Shown in pieces: positions 54,699 to 56,190 of a stretch of DNA of 56,190 nucleotides. The stretch lies in NCBI GenBank assembly GCA_002683135.1, contig NYSS01000177.1, forward strand, positions 1 to 56,190. Reading direction: 5' to 3'. Below the pieces are notes generated by a model that was not told where the DNA came from, did no database searches, and worked only from the letters and a program-made list of their open reading frames with translations. The translations under genes were made by a program, and so were the position numbers. This DNA comes from Planctomycetota bacterium. GTDB taxonomy: Bacteria; Planctomycetota; GCA-002687715. Each line of letters begins with the position of its first letter. Position 1 is the stretch's first letter.

Positions 54699-55778
54699 AT
54701 GACGCGCAGCGATGTCGGGTTGCTCTGCGGCGGTCACGCCTCGGAGCACGTCATATCCTTGAAGTCGGGTCGGACCCTGCTGTCCGCGCTCGGGGAGGCC
54801 GGCTACGCCGTCCATCCCGTCGTCATTGGCGAGGACGGGACGTGGAACCAGCTGCGCCGTGTGTCCCCCGGTGGTGTCGACGCGCTACCTGACAGGGCCC
54901 GCGGTGCTGTGGACGGCGCCGTCCACAGGGGAGCCGCGCTCGACGTGGCCACCCACCTCCGCGACGCTGGTGTCCGCGTCATTGTTCTCGGGCTCCACGG
55001 GCGCAGTGGTGAGGACGGCAGCATGCAGGGGTTCCTGGAAACCGCTGGCTTTGCCTGGACCGGGTGCGGCGTCGTCGCCTCTGCCATTGCGATCGACAAG
55101 GTCCAATTCAAGAGATGGCTCCTCGGCGCGGGCTTCCCCACGCCGCCATTTCACGAGGTACGAAATCCATCGGAGGTCGAGGCCCTTGCCCAAGACCTGG
55201 GGTTGCCCGTCGTCGTCAAGGCCTCGTCCCTCGGCTCCTCCGTGCAAGTCCACGTCCTCGACTCCATGCCGGAGGTCCAGCAGAAGGCGTCTCGCATCAT
55301 CCGACTGGAAGGACGGGCGTTACTGGAGCAATTCGTAGATGGCTGCGAACTCACAGTGCCGGTCATCGGGGACGGTCCCCGCGCGCGGCCGCTCCCTGTC
55401 ATAGAGATCCGTCCGCGCATGGGGAGGTTTTTCGACTACCGCTGCAAATACGAAGACGGTGGGGCCGATGAAATCGTGCCCGCCCTGATCTCTTCAGCAC
55501 TCGCCGATCGCGTATCTACCCTCGCAGTCGACATCCACCGGCTCCTCGGATCACGAGGCGTCACCCGCACTGATTTCATGGTGGATTCCAACGGAGATCC
55601 CCTGGTACTCGAGATCAACACCTTGCCCGGGATGACCAGTGCCTCTCTGGTGCCCAAGGCCGCAGCAGCCGACGGCCTCTCATTGCGGGAGCTCGTCACC
55701 GAGCTGGTGGAAGGCGCCGCGCCGTCACCCCCCAACTCCATCGCCGACTTCGCAGAGCAGGCCTCGGCCGAGGGTTAG
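54699..55778 (+). CDS. ddl: D-alanine--D-alanine ligase
   Basis: 359-residue ATP-grasp ligase joining two D-alanines for peptidoglycan. GLLCGGHASEHVISLKSG (canonical GGxSxEHxVS), VIVLGLHGRSGEDGSMQGFLE, TGCGVVASAIAIDKVQFK, LPVVVKASSLGSSVQV, ALLEQFVDGCELTVPVIG and TDFMVDSNGDPLVLEINTLPGMT are all in place, including the metal-binding Asp/Glu/Asn at the end. GGGGAGGG precedes the ATG. Followed after two bases by the next gene. Confidence 0.95.
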   Translation: MTRSDVGLLCGGHASEHVISLKSGRTLLSALGEAGYAVHPVVIGEDGTWNQLRRVSPGGVDALPDRARGAVDGAVHRGAALDVATHLRDAGVRVIVLGLHGRSGEDGSMQGFLETAGFAWTGCGVVASAIAIDKVQFKRWLLGAGFPTPPFHEVRNPSEVEALAQDLGLPVVVKASSLGSSVQVHVLDSMPEVQQKASRIIRLEGRALLEQFVDGCELTVPVIGDGPRARPLPVIEIRPRMGRFFDYRCKYEDGGADEIVPALISSALADRVSTLAVDIHRLLGSRGVTRTDFMVDSNGDPLVLEINTLPGMTSASLVPKAAAADGLSLRELVTELVEGAAPSPPNSIADFAEQASAEG

Positions 55779-55780
55779 CC

Positions 55781-56190
55781 GTGTTCTCTCGCGTCCTCGT
55801 GACAAACCGCGGCGCGTTGCCCGGAGTCCCTTTTGCCCGGGCCGTGGTAGCCCAGGCGGTCAAACATGGGGCGACCCTGATCGTGCTCCGGGAGAAGGAC
55901 CTGGAGGCGGCGGCCCTTCTGCCCATGGCCGAGGAGCTGGTTTCGCGATCACCTATCCCAGTCGTCGTGTCCCATTTGCCAGAGGTGGCCCGCGCCGCCG
56001 GCGCGGCGGGCGTTCACCTCGGATGGTCGAGCTCCTCCATCAAGGAGGCGCGATCTTCAATGAACGCCGACGCCCTCGTGGGCGTTTCCGTCCATGACGT
56101 AGAAGAAGGAGTGGAACGCGCTCGCGAGGGCGCCGATTATCTTTTCTTGGGACCTGTAAACACGACCCCGAAGCCCCGCACTGCACCGCC
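55781..56190 (+). CDS. thiamine-phosphate-synthase-like (ThiE/TenI) protein, 3' end cut by window
   Basis: First 136 codons of a TIM-barrel protein from the GTG at 55781 to the window edge. VTNRG at the start, VVAQAVKHGATLIVLREKDL (substrate-binding Arg/Lys strand), VSHLPEVARAAGAAGVHLG, LVGVSVHDVEEGVERAREGADYLFLGPV and the start of NTTPKP match ThiE/TenI. ThiE couples the pyrimidine and thiazole of thiamine; TenI relatives are isomerases. The active-site Thr/Lys loop after GPVNTTPKP is partly visible, consistent with either. It starts two bases after the ddl stop. Confidence 0.85.
   Translation, partial: MFSRVLVTNRGALPGVPFARAVVAQAVKHGATLIVLREKDLEAAALLPMAEELVSRSPIPVVVSHLPEVARAAGAAGVHLGWSSSSIKEARSSMNADALVGVSVHDVEEGVERAREGADYLFLGPVNTTPKPRTAP

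Noticed and set aside
1-56190. CRISPR arrays, insertion sequences, prophage, rRNA or tRNA genes
   Set aside because: No regularly spaced repeats, transposase or integrase motifs, terminal inverted repeats or RNA-gene signatures were seen on either strand.

Overview
The window is one gene-dense, high-GC chromosomal segment, most likely from a planctomycete-type bacterium (Planctomycetota). This rests on a DUF1549/DUF1553 (PSCyt2/PSD1) protein, a secreted formylglycine sulfatase, TIM-barrel sugar isomerases, large secreted multidomain proteins with odd carboxy-terminal domains, and a eukaryote-like UDPGP-family pyrophosphorylase. It carries mltA, ddl and an amidase-3 protein, so the cell probably makes and remodels peptidoglycan. 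I found no rRNA, tRNA, CRISPR array, insertion sequence or prophage. The taxonomic assignment is inference.

Layout. 1-9936 is carbohydrate scavenging: the PSD1 protein (cut at the left edge), a DUF454 membrane protein, a heparan-sulfatase-like enzyme, two coupled TIM-barrel isomerases, and an SDR-RbsB-RbsA-RbsC type sugar oxidation/uptake operon. 10101-16952 holds a secreted tandem-MAM-like protein, a TIGR02206 membrane protein, a GroES-like protein with an insertion, and a large heparinase II/III-type lyase. 17061-25031 holds rpmB, leuS, a histone-H1-like/BON fusion, a HEAT protein, an EboE homologue and a dihydrodipicolinate-reductase-like dehydrogenase. 25436-31293 has queG divergent from a TetR gene followed by three overlapping genes for a molybdenum hydroxylase. 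Its FAD subunit carries the extra [4Fe-4S] cysteine pattern of 4-hydroxybenzoyl-CoA reductase (HcrCAB).

31312-38574 is an envelope region: a multidomain amidase and two paralogous dihaem cytochrome c peroxidases that flank truB. All three secreted proteins appear to share a carboxy-terminal domain. 38589-42740 (minus) is a coupled operon for a homocysteine methyltransferase/MTHFR fusion, uridine kinase and an EboF-type phosphatase, next to a broken amidohydrolase. 42957-47349 has mltA, a DUF4026/DUF2314 protein, thpR and recA. 47600-56190 is a fatty-acid/envelope block: rpmF-plsX-fabH-fabD-fabG-acpP-fabF, a UAP1-like enzyme, ddl and a truncated thiE-like gene.

The most notable signals are the hcr-type operon with a probably leaderless, self-overlapping TetR promoter/operator; eboE and eboF placed separately with no other ebo genes visible; a triple GTTC direct repeat (N7 spacing, the alphaproteobacterial SOS-box pattern) before recA; the cytochrome peroxidase paralogues flanking truB; and a structured intergenic element near 25.1 kb.
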